A stretch of 64,000 bases of DNA, taken from contig CAYYPK010000021.1 of NCBI GenBank assembly GCA_964473525.1, forward strand, positions 49,520 through 113,519, read 5' to 3'. Numbering within the stretch: the stretch's first letter is position 1; every line of letters begins with the position of its first letter. Shown here in pieces: positions 23,296 to 33,004 of this stretch. The translations under genes and the position numbers were made by a program. The notes under the pieces are model-generated. The model saw only the letters and a list, made by a program, of their open reading frames with translations, was not told the DNA's origin and did not search any database. The DNA is from GCA-2687025 sp964473525 (lineage in GTDB: Bacteria > Poribacteria > WGA-4E > GCA-2687025).

Positions 23296-25782
23296 CTACC
23301 GCAGGATCTTTATCACCACCGCCTGGCTGTTCTGGGAGAACTCACGTCCGTTAATCGTCGCCGTGCCCGTGAAGCGGATGGGGTACTCGCCTGTCTCGAG
23401 CGCGGCGCTTGCCGTCAGCGTAATCGTGGCGCTGTTCTCGTGTTCTGGCACGGTGGCGCTGGAGGCCATGAGACCCTCCGGTAGACCCGTGACGATCACG
23501 CTCGCCGCGTCCGTGAATCCCCCTTGTCGCGTGATGGCTACGGTGAACTCCGCGTCCATGCCCTCGTCTGGACCGTCGACCGGGGATGCCTCGGGGTCGG
23601 CTTCGTCCGTGCCGCCGGCTGGCGCGCCGGACGCAACGGCAGGCAAGAGGAAGCTTTGTCGGATCGGCTCGACGTTCACGATGAACGGGGCCTCGATGAT
23701 CGTGAGCGGCACGGCGCGCGAGTAGGCAGCCACCGGCTTCCCGTCGATGGTCGCCGCGCCCTTCACTGTGATGAACTGCACGCCCGCCCGAGGTACGGCC
23801 ACGACAGGGTTCCGCGACGGGACGGTCCACGCGTGCAGCGGAACGGCGGCCGAATCCGCCGAGATGGCGAGCGACGCGCCAGATGCTCGGGCGAGACCCG
23901 GCAGACCGAGAACCGTAAGCGCCACCGGAGCGGAGAAGCCGTCGGCGCGGACACCCTCGACGTGCAGCGACGCGTCCTTGCCCTGCTCGACGGTTACAGC
24001 GGCTTCCGCGATGGACAACGTGAACGGGGGAGCGGGAGTCACTGTCAGCAGCACTGTCGGGGCCGCTACGCGTTCCACGCTCTTACCGCCAACGGCCGCG
24101 GAGCCAACGACAGTCACCGGGAGCAGGGCCGGCTTGGCGTCCCATGGCGCTGCCAGGGTGATGTATCCCCGCGTCTGACCCGCCCCAACGAGCGCGGAAT
24201 CGACCTCGAAGCCTTCGGGTAGACCTTCGCAACGGAAGCGCACCGCTCCCGCGAACCCGTCAGTCCGGCTAACGTCCACGGCCAGAGGCGTGCTGCCGCC
24301 CGCGGCGATGCGAGCGACGCCGCGCGTCGGTACCTCTGGTCGCGCCCCCTCGGACGGGTTGACGGACACGCTGAAGTCCGGCCGCAACGGCGACACGGTA
24401 AGCCGGTACGCGAAATCCGAGCCGCCGCGGCCGTTCAGGTCTCGCAGGGCGATGGTGTAACGCCCGGCCTCGGTGAACGTGTAGTCGATGCGTGGGTCCG
24501 CGCCGCGCGCATCGTCGTTCACCGCTAGCGGCGCCGAGTCGCCCGGCCCATCCGTCGAGGCGTCGGAGGGGTGTTCCGTTGGATGCTCTTCCGGGGATGT
24601 CGGGTGTTCCTCCGCCACTGTGGGCGCGGCCCGCGTCAGCGTCAGCAGCCCGTCCAGCTTGGAGCCAAGGCGTCCGGCGTTCACTACCATAGACAGCCGC
24701 TGCCCGGCCTCCGCGGCAAACGTGAACCGGTCCTCGTCGCCGACCTCCCCGATCTTCCCGTTGATCGTGACGGGCGTCGGGATGTCATTCGCCGCGTCGT
24801 CAACGCCGTTCGGCTCGGCTTCCGCCGTCTCGGCCAGGTCACCGACGGCGAACGGCAGCGCGTTCGAGGTCCAGCCGTCTTCCGTCGTGACGCGCAGTTC
24901 GCGAGTTCCCAGCGGGGCGTTGGGAGCAACGGACACGCGGATTGAGTTGATGCCTCCGAGATTGCGCCCCACAACGGTCACGGAGCCATCGACCCCGCGC
25001 CGGCCTCCTAGCGGGAACACCTCATCGAGGAGCGGGGTGGCGCCGATGCTGAGTCGGTACGTGTGGCGGCCGCTGCCCTGGTATCGGCGGTCGCGTATCA
25101 CGACGGTGTACGTGCCGTCTACCGTAATAGCGTGGTCGATCGACGAGCTCCCCGGGCCCTCCGCGGACACTTCGCCGCCGTCGGGGCCGAGCAGCATGAG
25201 GTATGGGTCCAGAAGCGACCCGATCCGCGTCGTTGCCGCCGCGCACAAGATACGCTGTCCAGCAGTCGCGGCGAACTGGTAGTGGTCCTCGTCGTCCACG
25301 GACGCAACGGCGCCGCTGACGGTGGTTGGGAGCAAGACTTCCTGAGCGGCGCCCGGCGCGCTGTTGGGTTCGACTTCCGCGCTTTCGGGCAGGTCGCCGA
25401 CGACGAACGGCAGCGCGTTCGAGACGCCGTCGGGCGTGGACACGCGCACGAAGTGCACACCGATGGCTGCGGTTGCGTCGATGGTGACGTCCACCGCCAG
25501 GCGACCCGCGTCGGGGATGTCGCCCGACACGCCGGCGCCGCTGAACGTCGCGGACTTCTGGCCCGAATGTCCGGTGATTGTCGCCGACAGCCCGTCGGCG
25601 TCGAATACGAGTGCAGACGCCCCTGCGAGGCGATCTCCCGTGAACGCGACCGATACGGTCGTCCCTCGCTGTCCGCCTTGCGGCGCAACGGTGGCGAGCG
25701 TTGGGAATGCCTGCGCGCGTGCGAGCGATGGAATGAGCAGCGGAAGTACGAGGGCGAGAGCGACGCGCGTTAAGGTTCGCAT
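23296..25782 (-). CDS. Exported protein with IPT/TIG-like and PPC (pre-peptidase C-terminal) domains
   Basis: 828 residues with a signal peptide (LALVLPLLIPSLARA). It contains two IPT-like beta domains (PQGGQRGTTVSVAFTG and FPLGGRRGVDGSVTVVGRNLGG), each followed by a PPC domain (AEVEPNSAPGAAQEV...DHYQFAATAGQRI and AEAEPNGVDDAANDI...DRFTFAAEAGQRL). Several Ig-like beta domains with LPEGF or LPEGL turns follow. A low-complexity linker rich in His/Glu/Pro interrupts the second PPC. Such proteins are found next to DUF1501 and DUF1549/1553 genes in planctomycete-like bacteria. It is the last gene of that operon here, 211 bp after the DUF1501 gene. A cell-surface structural or binding role is inference. 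Confidence 0.8.
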   Translation of the reverse strand: MRTLTRVALALVLPLLIPSLARAQAFPTLATVAPQGGQRGTTVSVAFTGDRLAGASALVFDADGLSATITGHSGQKSATFSGAGVSGDIPDAGRLAVDVTIDATAAIGVHFVRVSTPDGVSNALPFVVGDLPESAEVEPNSAPGAAQEVLLPTTVSGAVASVDDEDHYQFAATAGQRILCAAATTRIGSLLDPYLMLLGPDGGEVSAEGPGSSSIDHAITVDGTYTVVIRDRRYQGSGRHTYRLSIGATPLLDEVFPLGGRRGVDGSVTVVGRNLGGINSIRVSVAPNAPLGTRELRVTTEDGWTSNALPFAVGDLAETAEAEPNGVDDAANDIPTPVTINGKIGEVGDEDRFTFAAEAGQRLSMVVNAGRLGSKLDGLLTLTRAAPTVAEEHPTSPEEHPTEHPSDASTDGPGDSAPLAVNDDARGADPRIDYTFTEAGRYTIALRDLNGRGGSDFAYRLTVSPLRPDFSVSVNPSEGARPEVPTRGVARIAAGGSTPLAVDVSRTDGFAGAVRFRCEGLPEGFEVDSALVGAGQTRGYITLAAPWDAKPALLPVTVVGSAAVGGKSVERVAAPTVLLTVTPAPPFTLSIAEAAVTVEQGKDASLHVEGVRADGFSAPVALTVLGLPGLARASGASLAISADSAAVPLHAWTVPSRNPVVAVPRAGVQFITVKGAATIDGKPVAAYSRAVPLTIIEAPFIVNVEPIRQSFLLPAVASGAPAGGTDEADPEASPVDGPDEGMDAEFTVAITRQGGFTDAASVIVTGLPEGLMASSATVPEHENSATITLTASAALETGEYPIRFTGTATINGREFSQNSQAVVIKILR

Positions 25783-25927
25783 AATGGACCTGTGGAAGCG
25801 GACGCCAACGCCGTGTATTGGCGCCCTCGTGAGCGGATTGGTCGAGCGCGGAAGCGGCCGGCGTGCTAGTCCTCGATCTGGATGCTTGTGCCTTGAAATG
25901 CGTGAGTACCGTGGCGCTACGAGCTCC

Positions 25928-25961
25928 TTCCCCTTGCAGGGGAAGGTTAGGATGGGGTCGG
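25928..25961 (+). repeat. Interspersed hairpin repeat, copy 2
   Basis: The core TTCCCCT-TGC-AGGGGAA (25928-25944) is followed by GGTTAGGATGGGGTCGG. It is the best-preserved copy and lies between the DUF1501 stop and the PPC gene start. Its plus-strand orientation matches copy 1. Confidence 0.75.
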
Positions 25962-25993
25962 CGGCGCCGCAGAAGACCTTGCGTGTCGGATCA

Positions 25994-27439
25994 CTAGAAC
26001 AACCCCAGGACCGGCTCTCCCTTGACTAGCTCTCGTGGCTGGTTGAGGTGATTCAGCACCTCCGTCTTCGGGTCGATCCCCAGCGTGTGATACACCGTCG
26101 CGAGGATGTCCCGCGGATGCACGGGGTTCTCCAGCGGCGTTGAGGCGGTGCTGTCGGACTTGCCGTATACCTGCCCGCCGCGCACTCCGGCGCCCGCGAT
26201 GAGACCCGTGTAGCAGTACGGCCAGTGGTCTCGACCGTCGGCCGCGTTCGAGTTTCCGGAAGTACTGACGCCGAGCTTGGGCGACCTGCCGAACTCGCCG
26301 ATGCACAGCACCAACGTCTCGTCTAGCAGACCTCGCTGGTCCAGGTCTTCCAGCAAGGCTGAGAGCGCCGTGTCGAGCTTTGGGCAGTGCAGGTCGCGCA
26401 GTGGGCCGAAGTTCGAGGCGTGCGTGTCCCACGCCGTCGTGTTCGGGTCGCCGTTGGCCACGGAGGGCCAGTTCACCTGCACGAAGCGAGTTCCCGCTTC
26501 TATGAGGCGGCGGGAGAGCAGAACGCTTTGGCCCCAAGTGTGGCGGCCGTAGCGGTCCCGCATCTCGTCTGGCTCCTGCTCGAGATCGAAGGCGTTCCGC
26601 GCTCGTTGCGAGAGGATGAGGTCGTACGCCTGCTCGTAGTAGTCGTTGAGCGCGTAGGACTCGGCGACCTTGTCGAGCTCCGGCATTCCGGCGTTCACGG
26701 CTTCGAGGAGCGAGGCGCGTCGCTCAAGCCGCGCGGGCGGGACCTCGGCGCGCAGGGACAGGTCGTCCAGCTTGATTTCCTGGTTCGGATCCTGGAACAG
26801 GAAATACGGGTCGTACGCGCGGCCGAGGAACCCACCGTTGCCTCCCTTGCCGATGATGCCGCTTTCCTGCATTGGGCGCGGCAACTGCACCGACGAGAGC
26901 ATCGGCACGTCCGCCGGCCGGAAGTTCGACACGTGCGACGCGATGTTCGGATGGTCCTTGGGCGACGGAGGGTCGAGTTGCCCAGAGGGACTCACCTCGT
27001 CGGGCGTCGAACCCGTCACCATCTGGTACATGGCCGCTGTGTGGTTGAAGAGCCCAGCTGGCGTGTAGCTGACGGATCGGATCAGCGTCGCCTTGTCCAT
27101 CTGCTTGGCGAGCAGCGGCATCGTCTCGGACAGCCAGATGCCCGGCACGTTCGACTCGATGGGGCGGAACTCTCCGCGGACGTTCGTCGGCGCGTCCGGC
27201 TTCGGATCCCAGATGTCGATGTGGCTGGGTCCGCCCTGCAAGAACAGCATGATGACGGACTTCGCCTTGCCGAAGCCGTTCAGCGGCTGTGACGGGTCCA
27301 GCACGGTGTTCGCGCGCGCCTTGAGCGCCAGCGCTTGCGGAATGCTCAACCCGAGCATTGCGGCGCCGCCCACGCGCATGAATTCGCGGCGCGTGACGCC
27401 GTCGCAAAGCCGACCTCGTTTACCGGCGAGAGACAACAT
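25994..27439 (-). CDS. DUF1501 protein with Tat-type signal
   Basis: 481 residues. The N-terminus carries a twin-arginine motif (TRREFMRVGGAAMLGLS), so the folded protein is probably exported. The body has the alkaline-phosphatase-like DUF1501 fold, with KSVIMLFLQGGPSHIDIWDPKPDAP near the start, DHWPYCYTGLIAGAGVRGGQVYG in the metal-site region, and RDILATVYHTLGIDP near the end. Its enzymatic role is not established. The gene lies 23 bp downstream of the DUF1549/1553 gene, the standard pairing in planctomycete-like genomes. Confidence 0.92.
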   Translation of the reverse strand: MLSLAGKRGRLCDGVTRREFMRVGGAAMLGLSIPQALALKARANTVLDPSQPLNGFGKAKSVIMLFLQGGPSHIDIWDPKPDAPTNVRGEFRPIESNVPGIWLSETMPLLAKQMDKATLIRSVSYTPAGLFNHTAAMYQMVTGSTPDEVSPSGQLDPPSPKDHPNIASHVSNFRPADVPMLSSVQLPRPMQESGIIGKGGNGGFLGRAYDPYFLFQDPNQEIKLDDLSLRAEVPPARLERRASLLEAVNAGMPELDKVAESYALNDYYEQAYDLILSQRARNAFDLEQEPDEMRDRYGRHTWGQSVLLSRRLIEAGTRFVQVNWPSVANGDPNTTAWDTHASNFGPLRDLHCPKLDTALSALLEDLDQRGLLDETLVLCIGEFGRSPKLGVSTSGNSNAADGRDHWPYCYTGLIAGAGVRGGQVYGKSDSTASTPLENPVHPRDILATVYHTLGIDPKTEVLNHLNQPRELVKGEPVLGLF

Positions 27440-27462
27440 GGGCGACCTCCCCTTCCGCGTGC

Positions 27463-29916
27463 CTACCTATTGAACAGGAATGCTGGACTGTTGATGAGCG
27501 CCCACAGTAGGTCTTGCGCCCCCTCGGCTTTCGACTCGCTACCTTCGAGATGCGCGACCGCCGTGGCAGCTTCACTCTCGCTGGGCAGTCGTGACAGGGC
27601 GGCGAGGTACAACTCATCGGTGAGCGCCCGTTCCGACGGGTCGTCCTCCACGAGTTCCGCGATGCGTCCTTTCGGGTCGATGAGCGCGCTCGCGACTGTT
27701 GGCCCGTTGATGAGGTTCATCGCGTGCGCCAGGCTGACGTCCGCCGTCCTCTCGCACTCACAGACGGACTCGCGCTCGGGCCGTCCGAAGAGGCGCAGGA
27801 AGCCGTCGTCTTTCACGCGACTGTCCGGCAGCTGAGCGGCGCGGAACGTCTTCGGCACGCCCTGGAACGCGGGACGGCTGCCCGTCGCGACGCTGATGGC
27901 GTCGAGCAACTGCTCGGCGGTCAGGCGCTTCGCCGTCGCGTGCGAGAAGTTGATGGTGTCGTCCTCGTTCCAACGGTTCGTCTTGATGCTCTGCTGATAC
28001 GTCCGTGACCGCGCGATGACGCGCATGACGTGCCGCATGTCGAACCCACTGGCGATGAAGTCCTCGGTAAGCGCATCGAGCAACGCCGGGTTGCTTGGCG
28101 GGTTGCTCGACCTGATGTCGTCGACCGGGTCGATGATGCCGATGCCCATGAAGTAGCTCCACAGGCGGTTCACGGCGGATCGCGCGAACTGCGGGTTGTC
28201 CGCCGAGGTGACCCAGTCCGCCATCGCCTCTCGCAGGCTGGTGGCATCCTCCGCCGCACCGTAAGGTACGGACGGCGCGACCGTCTCGAGCGTCTTCGGG
28301 TGCGTCACGTCTTGGGGCGTGTAGTTCGTGTAGACGATCTCCTCGCCAGGCTGCTGCCCTTGCTTGATGCCCACGTCGGCGAAGAACGCCCCTAGCTCGT
28401 AATACTGGTTCTGCGTCCACTTCTCGAAGGGGTGATCGTGGCACTTGTTGCACGAGAACCGAACGCCAAGGAAAAGCTGCGTCGTGTTCTCGACCGCCTC
28501 CGGGTATTCCCTCGACACGCGGTAGTAGTTCGCCGCAGGGTTCTCGTAAGTGCTGCCGTTGGCGGTGAGTAGTTCGTGCACGAATTCATCGTACGGCTTG
28601 TTCTCCGCGATGGATGTCTCGATCCACGACCGGAAGAGCCACACGCCCTTCTCGCCGAGGAACTTGCCGTTGCACTGTAGCAGATCCGCCCATTTGTGGG
28701 TCCAGTGCTGCACGAATTCCGGGCCGTCGATGAGGTCGTCGATGAGCGCCTCGCGCTTCTCCCTCGAGGGCGTGGCGTCGGCAGTAAACGCGCGCACCTG
28801 CTCGGGCGTCGGGGGCAGCCCTGTAAGGTCGAGGGACGCGCGCCGGATGAACTCCTCGTCGGTGCACAGTACAGACGGCGCGATCTTCATCCGGCGGAGC
28901 TTGTCGTGGACGTGCGCGTCGACGTAGTTGTATTCGGGCGTGTCCTGCCACCGGAAGCCCTCGCGATCTCCCATGACGACGACGCCCGTCGTGCCGTAGG
29001 CTCCCTCGTAGCGCGTCAGGACAGCTGTCTCGCCGCGCCGTACGGACGTGATGAGACCGCCTTTCTCGACGGTGGCGACATCAAGGACGCTGCTCGTGAA
29101 CACCGCCGCGCGCGTGACATCCCGCGTGGAGCCGTCCGCGTAATGCGCCAGCACGAGCACCTGCTGCTGCATGCCGGGCATCGCGATGTCCACCGCTGCG
29201 GGCAGCACTTCCAGCCGCTCCACGCGCGTCGTGGCGCCGACATCCGATACGACGCCCTCCTCGATCCAGGTTTTCAGCAGTTCGTAGTCGGCCGAGCCAG
29301 GGGTGATTACCTGCCCGCCCTTGTGCGGCACGTCGGCGGTGGGCTTGAGGAGCATCAGGCTCTGGTTAGGGAACGCGCGATTGAAGCGCCTTCCCGATAT
29401 GTCCTGAATGAGCGCGTGGTAGTCGCTGTCCGGGTCGTAACCACGCAAGGAGAGCCTGAAGCCGTTCTTGCCTTTCGCGGCGCCGTGGCATGTGCCGGCG
29501 TTGCACCCTAGCTTGCTGAGTTGGGGCATGACCTCGCGCACGAAGCTGATGGACGGCGGCGCGACACCTTCGACAGTCACCGCTACCGTTGCGCGCTGAC
29601 CGCCCGCTGAGACGCTCAGACTGGCCTTGCCCGCCGCTACCGGGTGAACGTAGCCGTCGGCGTCGATCCGCAGGGCCTCGGGAGGCGCGACAAGTTCGGC
29701 GTCGTGAGTAAGGTCCACCCACTCGCCAGACTCGGTGAGGCCGGAGACGAGCAGGCGACGCGCGTCGCGTTCATGCGCGATCACGAGCGCGGTCGGCTCG
29801 ATCCGCAACTCCGTTACGTTGGGGACGTTCGCCCACGACATCGCTGCCGATCCGAAGGTCACTAGCAACGCGGCTGCTCGCAGCCATACGCGTCCTGGCG
29901 TCAGACGTGGCGTCAT
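27463..29916 (-). CDS. DUF1549/DUF1553 planctomycete cytochrome-type protein
   Basis: About 817 residues from the ATG at 29914-29916, chosen because a signal peptide (AAALLVTFGSAAMSWA) follows directly. Domain order: a bacterial Ig-like domain (ELRIEPTALVIAHERDARRL), a heme c-like site GCNAGTCHGA (C-x4-C-H), DUF1549 with a second site CNKCHDHPFEKW (C-x2-C-H), then DUF1553 (SAVNRLWSYFMGIGII, followed by MRHVMRVIARSRTYQQS). It likely sits in the periplasm and carries covalently bound heme. The family is widespread in Planctomycetota and relatives, with unproved links to polysaccharide breakdown. It is sandwiched between the cytochrome/WD40 and DUF1501 genes. Confidence 0.92.
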   Translation of the reverse strand: MTPRLTPGRVWLRAAALLVTFGSAAMSWANVPNVTELRIEPTALVIAHERDARRLLVSGLTESGEWVDLTHDAELVAPPEALRIDADGYVHPVAAGKASLSVSAGGQRATVAVTVEGVAPPSISFVREVMPQLSKLGCNAGTCHGAAKGKNGFRLSLRGYDPDSDYHALIQDISGRRFNRAFPNQSLMLLKPTADVPHKGGQVITPGSADYELLKTWIEEGVVSDVGATTRVERLEVLPAAVDIAMPGMQQQVLVLAHYADGSTRDVTRAAVFTSSVLDVATVEKGGLITSVRRGETAVLTRYEGAYGTTGVVVMGDREGFRWQDTPEYNYVDAHVHDKLRRMKIAPSVLCTDEEFIRRASLDLTGLPPTPEQVRAFTADATPSREKREALIDDLIDGPEFVQHWTHKWADLLQCNGKFLGEKGVWLFRSWIETSIAENKPYDEFVHELLTANGSTYENPAANYYRVSREYPEAVENTTQLFLGVRFSCNKCHDHPFEKWTQNQYYELGAFFADVGIKQGQQPGEEIVYTNYTPQDVTHPKTLETVAPSVPYGAAEDATSLREAMADWVTSADNPQFARSAVNRLWSYFMGIGIIDPVDDIRSSNPPSNPALLDALTEDFIASGFDMRHVMRVIARSRTYQQSIKTNRWNEDDTINFSHATAKRLTAEQLLDAISVATGSRPAFQGVPKTFRAAQLPDSRVKDDGFLRLFGRPERESVCECERTADVSLAHAMNLINGPTVASALIDPKGRIAELVEDDPSERALTDELYLAALSRLPSESEAATAVAHLEGSESKAEGAQDLLWALINSPAFLFNR

Positions 29917-29981
29917 ATGCCCGTTCTCCCGTGCATCGATACTGTTTCCACGGCGTTGGCGTTCACGGATGCCTCCGTTAT

Positions 29982-31436
29982 TCATCCCGATGTCCCGTCA
30001 CGCGCTGGCGCCGCGGCCTGCTTGCCAGCTCCATCGATAGGTACGGGGGTGAACGAACGAATCAGGTCTCCCGACGTCGCCTCGAACAGTCGTACCTCGC
30101 CCTCGAATCCGGCTGCCGCAAGCTGCGACCCGTCGGGATGAAACGCCAACGCGAATACGCCGACGGCGTCTCCCGCCATCGTGGAAAGCCTCGCCCCGTC
30201 CGACACGTTGTACACCCTTACCTCACCCGCTGCGGAGCCGATCGCCACGCTCTCGCCGTCCGGGCTGAACGCGACGGCGGTCACCGGGGCGTTCTGCGCC
30301 TCGAACGCGCGGATGAGATTGAAGTCCGTGTTGCCGACATCGCGACGCGTCGTGCGGAAGATCCGGTACAGGCGGGGAATGCGGTCGTCGCCCGCGCTCA
30401 GCACCTGGTCCTCCGTCGGATGCCGCGCGATGCAATTCACGCCGCCGTATCCCTTGTTGCTCGCATTGATGTCGTCTACGAACCTGCCGTCCTCGACGCG
30501 GATGAGCTTCAGGGCGCCGTCTCGGCCGGCGGTGACGACGTGCGTGCTATCCGTTGAGAAGACGGTGCCGAACACCCAGTCACCGTGGTTCTCGAACTTG
30601 ATGTGTTCCGACCCGTCGGACGTAGTCAGCACGCGCGCGGTGTTGTCGCCACATCCGATGGCGACAAGTCTTGCGTCCCCGGAGACGGACACCCCGTAGA
30701 CTGTGTCGTACGTCGTCCGCACGGCCCGCACGAGCGTGTGCGCAGCGGCGTCCCAGATCTGCACTTCGCCGAACTGCGCGGGCGAGCCACCGGCGGCGAC
30801 CAACGCGGCGCCGTCCGGTGAGTAGGCGAGCGCTTCGATACGGTGCGACTCCCCGACGAGCCGCGCGAGCAGCTCGGAGCCGTCGGACTTGTGTAGCAGG
30901 ATTTCACGGTAGCCGGAAACCGCCAGCGTCTCGCCGTCGGGCGAATACGCCAACGCCGAGATGACGGGCGCCGCCTTGTACACCGGCGGCTCCAGCGCGC
31001 TGATGGAATCTACCACGTCGGGCGTGTCGTCTACCGCGCCCTCGGCGATCCACGCGCGCAGCAGGTCGATCTGCTCCGCGGTGAGTGGGTCGTTCCCTTT
31101 GGGCATCCACGGGTCGTCGCCGGTCACAGCGTCGATGATGAGGCTTTCGTCGGGGTCGTCCGGTACGATGGCCACGCCTTCGGAGCCGCCTACCATGAGC
31201 TTGTCGTACGTCGTGAGGACGAAGTCACCGTCCGCGTCGGCGGGGTTGTGGCACCCCTGGCAGTTCGCCTTCAGGATCGGCAGCACGTCGGAGCTGTAGC
31301 TGACCGCGTGTGCGAACGGCGCGAGGAACGCCAGAGCCAATGTCGCCACGAAGCAGCCGAGAGCCGTGAACTGAGGGCGCCTGAGCGCGGAGCGACGGGC
31401 ACGGTTGGGAGCCCGCACGCTGGTACATTGGGACAA
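29982..31436 (-). CDS. Exported cytochrome c-like domain fused to WD40 repeats
   Basis: 484 residues beginning with a basic N-terminus and signal peptide (LGCFVATLALAFLAPFAHA). Residues about 45-130 form a planctomycete-type cytochrome c domain with CQGCHNP (CxxCH) and the distal segment DDPWMPKGNDPLTAEQI. The rest is a WD40 propeller with repeats such as ALAYSPDGETLAVSG, ALAYSPDGAALVAAGG, AVAFSPDGESVAIGS and ALAFHPDGSQLAAAG. It is the first gene of the four-gene operon running to 23296. A periplasmic electron-transfer or docking role is inferred. Confidence 0.88.
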   Translation of the reverse strand: MSQCTSVRAPNRARRSALRRPQFTALGCFVATLALAFLAPFAHAVSYSSDVLPILKANCQGCHNPADADGDFVLTTYDKLMVGGSEGVAIVPDDPDESLIIDAVTGDDPWMPKGNDPLTAEQIDLLRAWIAEGAVDDTPDVVDSISALEPPVYKAAPVISALAYSPDGETLAVSGYREILLHKSDGSELLARLVGESHRIEALAYSPDGAALVAAGGSPAQFGEVQIWDAAAHTLVRAVRTTYDTVYGVSVSGDARLVAIGCGDNTARVLTTSDGSEHIKFENHGDWVFGTVFSTDSTHVVTAGRDGALKLIRVEDGRFVDDINASNKGYGGVNCIARHPTEDQVLSAGDDRIPRLYRIFRTTRRDVGNTDFNLIRAFEAQNAPVTAVAFSPDGESVAIGSAAGEVRVYNVSDGARLSTMAGDAVGVFALAFHPDGSQLAAAGFEGEVRLFEATSGDLIRSFTPVPIDGAGKQAAAPARDGTSG

Positions 31437-31586
31437 AGCCTAATGCCTCCTGAATTCCTGCGGCGGAGAGTATCGCGGGCTGTTTGCGGCCACAAGCGCA
31501 ACGCGCGCGCCGGCCTTGCCGGCCCAGCGTTGACGGTCTCACGGCGCGCTCCTTATACTGGCGGCCGCTTCCCGGAGGGAAACCGA

Positions 31587-32141
31587 ATGACCGTGCCACG
31601 CATCGGGCGCAACGCGACGGCTTTGCTCGTTGTCGACATCCAGGAACGGTTCGTTCCCGTCATCTACGACGTGGAGGCCGTCGTCGAGAACGCCGTAGTG
31701 GCAATCCGCGCCGCGCGTGAACTCGGCCTGCCGACCTTCGTGACGGAGCAGTACTCCAAAGGGCTTGGCGTGACCGTCCCAGCGGTTGTCGAGGCGCTGG
31801 GAGATGCCTACCGGCCGGCTGAGAAGACGGCCTTCTCAGCGTGCGGCGCCGAGCGGGTGGCTTCCGGCATCCGGGATGCCGACGTTGAGAGCGTCGTCCT
31901 CGTTGGCATAGAGGCCCATGTGTGCGTGATGCAGACGGCTCTGGACCTGATAGATAGCGGATACAGCGTCTTCCCCGTGGCGAATGCGATCTCGTCTCGC
32001 ACCTCCGAGAATCGTGCGCTCGCGCTGGAGCGGCTTCGCCAGAGCGGCGCCACCCTGATCTCGACCGAGATGCTCATCTTCGAACTACTAGGCGATGCCC
32101 GCCATCCTCACTTCAAGACCCTACAGAGCCTAATCAAGTGA
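31587..32141 (+). CDS. Isochorismatase family cysteine hydrolase
   Basis: 184 residues from the ATG at 31587, with GGAGGGA 7 nt upstream. The complete Asp-Lys-Cys triad of the isochorismatase-like superfamily is visible: ALLVVDIQERF, PAEKTAFSA and LVGIEAHVCVMQTA. The cis-peptide region precedes the Cys as usual. Family members hydrolyse isochorismate, nicotinamide or N-carbamoyl compounds; the substrate here is unknown. The stop overlaps the GTG start of the HAD gene (GTGA), opening a tightly coupled four-gene run. Confidence 0.88.
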   Translation: MTVPRIGRNATALLVVDIQERFVPVIYDVEAVVENAVVAIRAARELGLPTFVTEQYSKGLGVTVPAVVEALGDAYRPAEKTAFSACGAERVASGIRDADVESVVLVGIEAHVCVMQTALDLIDSGYSVFPVANAISSRTSENRALALERLRQSGATLISTEMLIFELLGDARHPHFKTLQSLIK

Positions 32142-33004
32142 ATCTGACCGAATTCCCGACGTACGACGCGGGGCGGTTCGTCGACGGCACCACTGTCGAG
32201 ATCCGCAACGAGGCGATGCCCACTGGGCAAATCCGATCCGCTCTCTTCGACTTCGATGGCACCGTCTCGCTCATCCGCACCGGATGGCAGGACATCATGG
32301 TGCCGATGATGGTCGAGATACTCCGCGACGCCGGAGACGAGCAGCCTGCGGAGGCGCTGGAGCTGTACATTCGTGAATACGTCGACCGGCTGACGGGCAA
32401 GCAGACCATCTTCCAGATGATGCAGCTCGCCGAGGAGGTGGAGAAGCGCGGCGGCACGGCGCTCGACCCGCTCGAATACAAGCAGATGTACAACGACCGG
32501 CTGATGGAGCGCATTGAGTCCAGACGCCACGCTCTCGTGTCCGGCGACACCGCTCCAGACGACCTGATGATGCCCAGAACGCGCGAGCTGCTCGAAGGCT
32601 TCCGCGACCGGGGTATCACCCTCTACCTCGCCAGCGGCACGGACTTCGTGTACGTCGACGAGGAGGCCAGGATGCTGGGCGTGGACGATCTCTTCGACGG
32701 CGGCATCTACGCCGCGCTTGATCGGGTCGAGGACTTCTCGAAGGAGATGGTCATCCGGCAGATGTTCGAGGAGCACGGGCTGAAGGGCCCCGAGCTCGTC
32801 TCGTTCGGAGACGGCTACGTGGAGATCCTCAACACGAAGGACGCGGGTGGCATCCCCGTCGGCGTCGCCTCCGACGAGGATGGTCGGGTCGAGGTCAATG
32901 AGTGGAAGAGGAACCGCCTCATCCAGGCGGGCGCGGACATCATCATCCCGGGCTATCAGCACCAGGAGACGCTCTTCGCGACGCTCTTTGGGGAGGGCGG
33001 CTGA
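32138..33004 (+). CDS. HAD superfamily phosphatase
   Basis: 288 residues from a GTG overlapping the previous stop. HAD motif I is LFDFDGTVSL, motif II falls in LYLASGTDFVY and motif IV in VSFGDGYVEI. A helical cap lies between motifs I and II, as in type I HAD phosphatases. The stop overlaps the next ATG (TGATG). Position and coupling suggest it acts on a phosphorylated sugar or metabolite handled by the neighbouring deoxyhypusine-synthase-like protein or SMP-30 lactonase; this is inference. Confidence 0.85.
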   Translation: MNLTEFPTYDAGRFVDGTTVEIRNEAMPTGQIRSALFDFDGTVSLIRTGWQDIMVPMMVEILRDAGDEQPAEALELYIREYVDRLTGKQTIFQMMQLAEEVEKRGGTALDPLEYKQMYNDRLMERIESRRHALVSGDTAPDDLMMPRTRELLEGFRDRGITLYLASGTDFVYVDEEARMLGVDDLFDGGIYAALDRVEDFSKEMVIRQMFEEHGLKGPELVSFGDGYVEILNTKDAGGIPVGVASDEDGRVEVNEWKRNRLIQAGADIIIPGYQHQETLFATLFGEGG

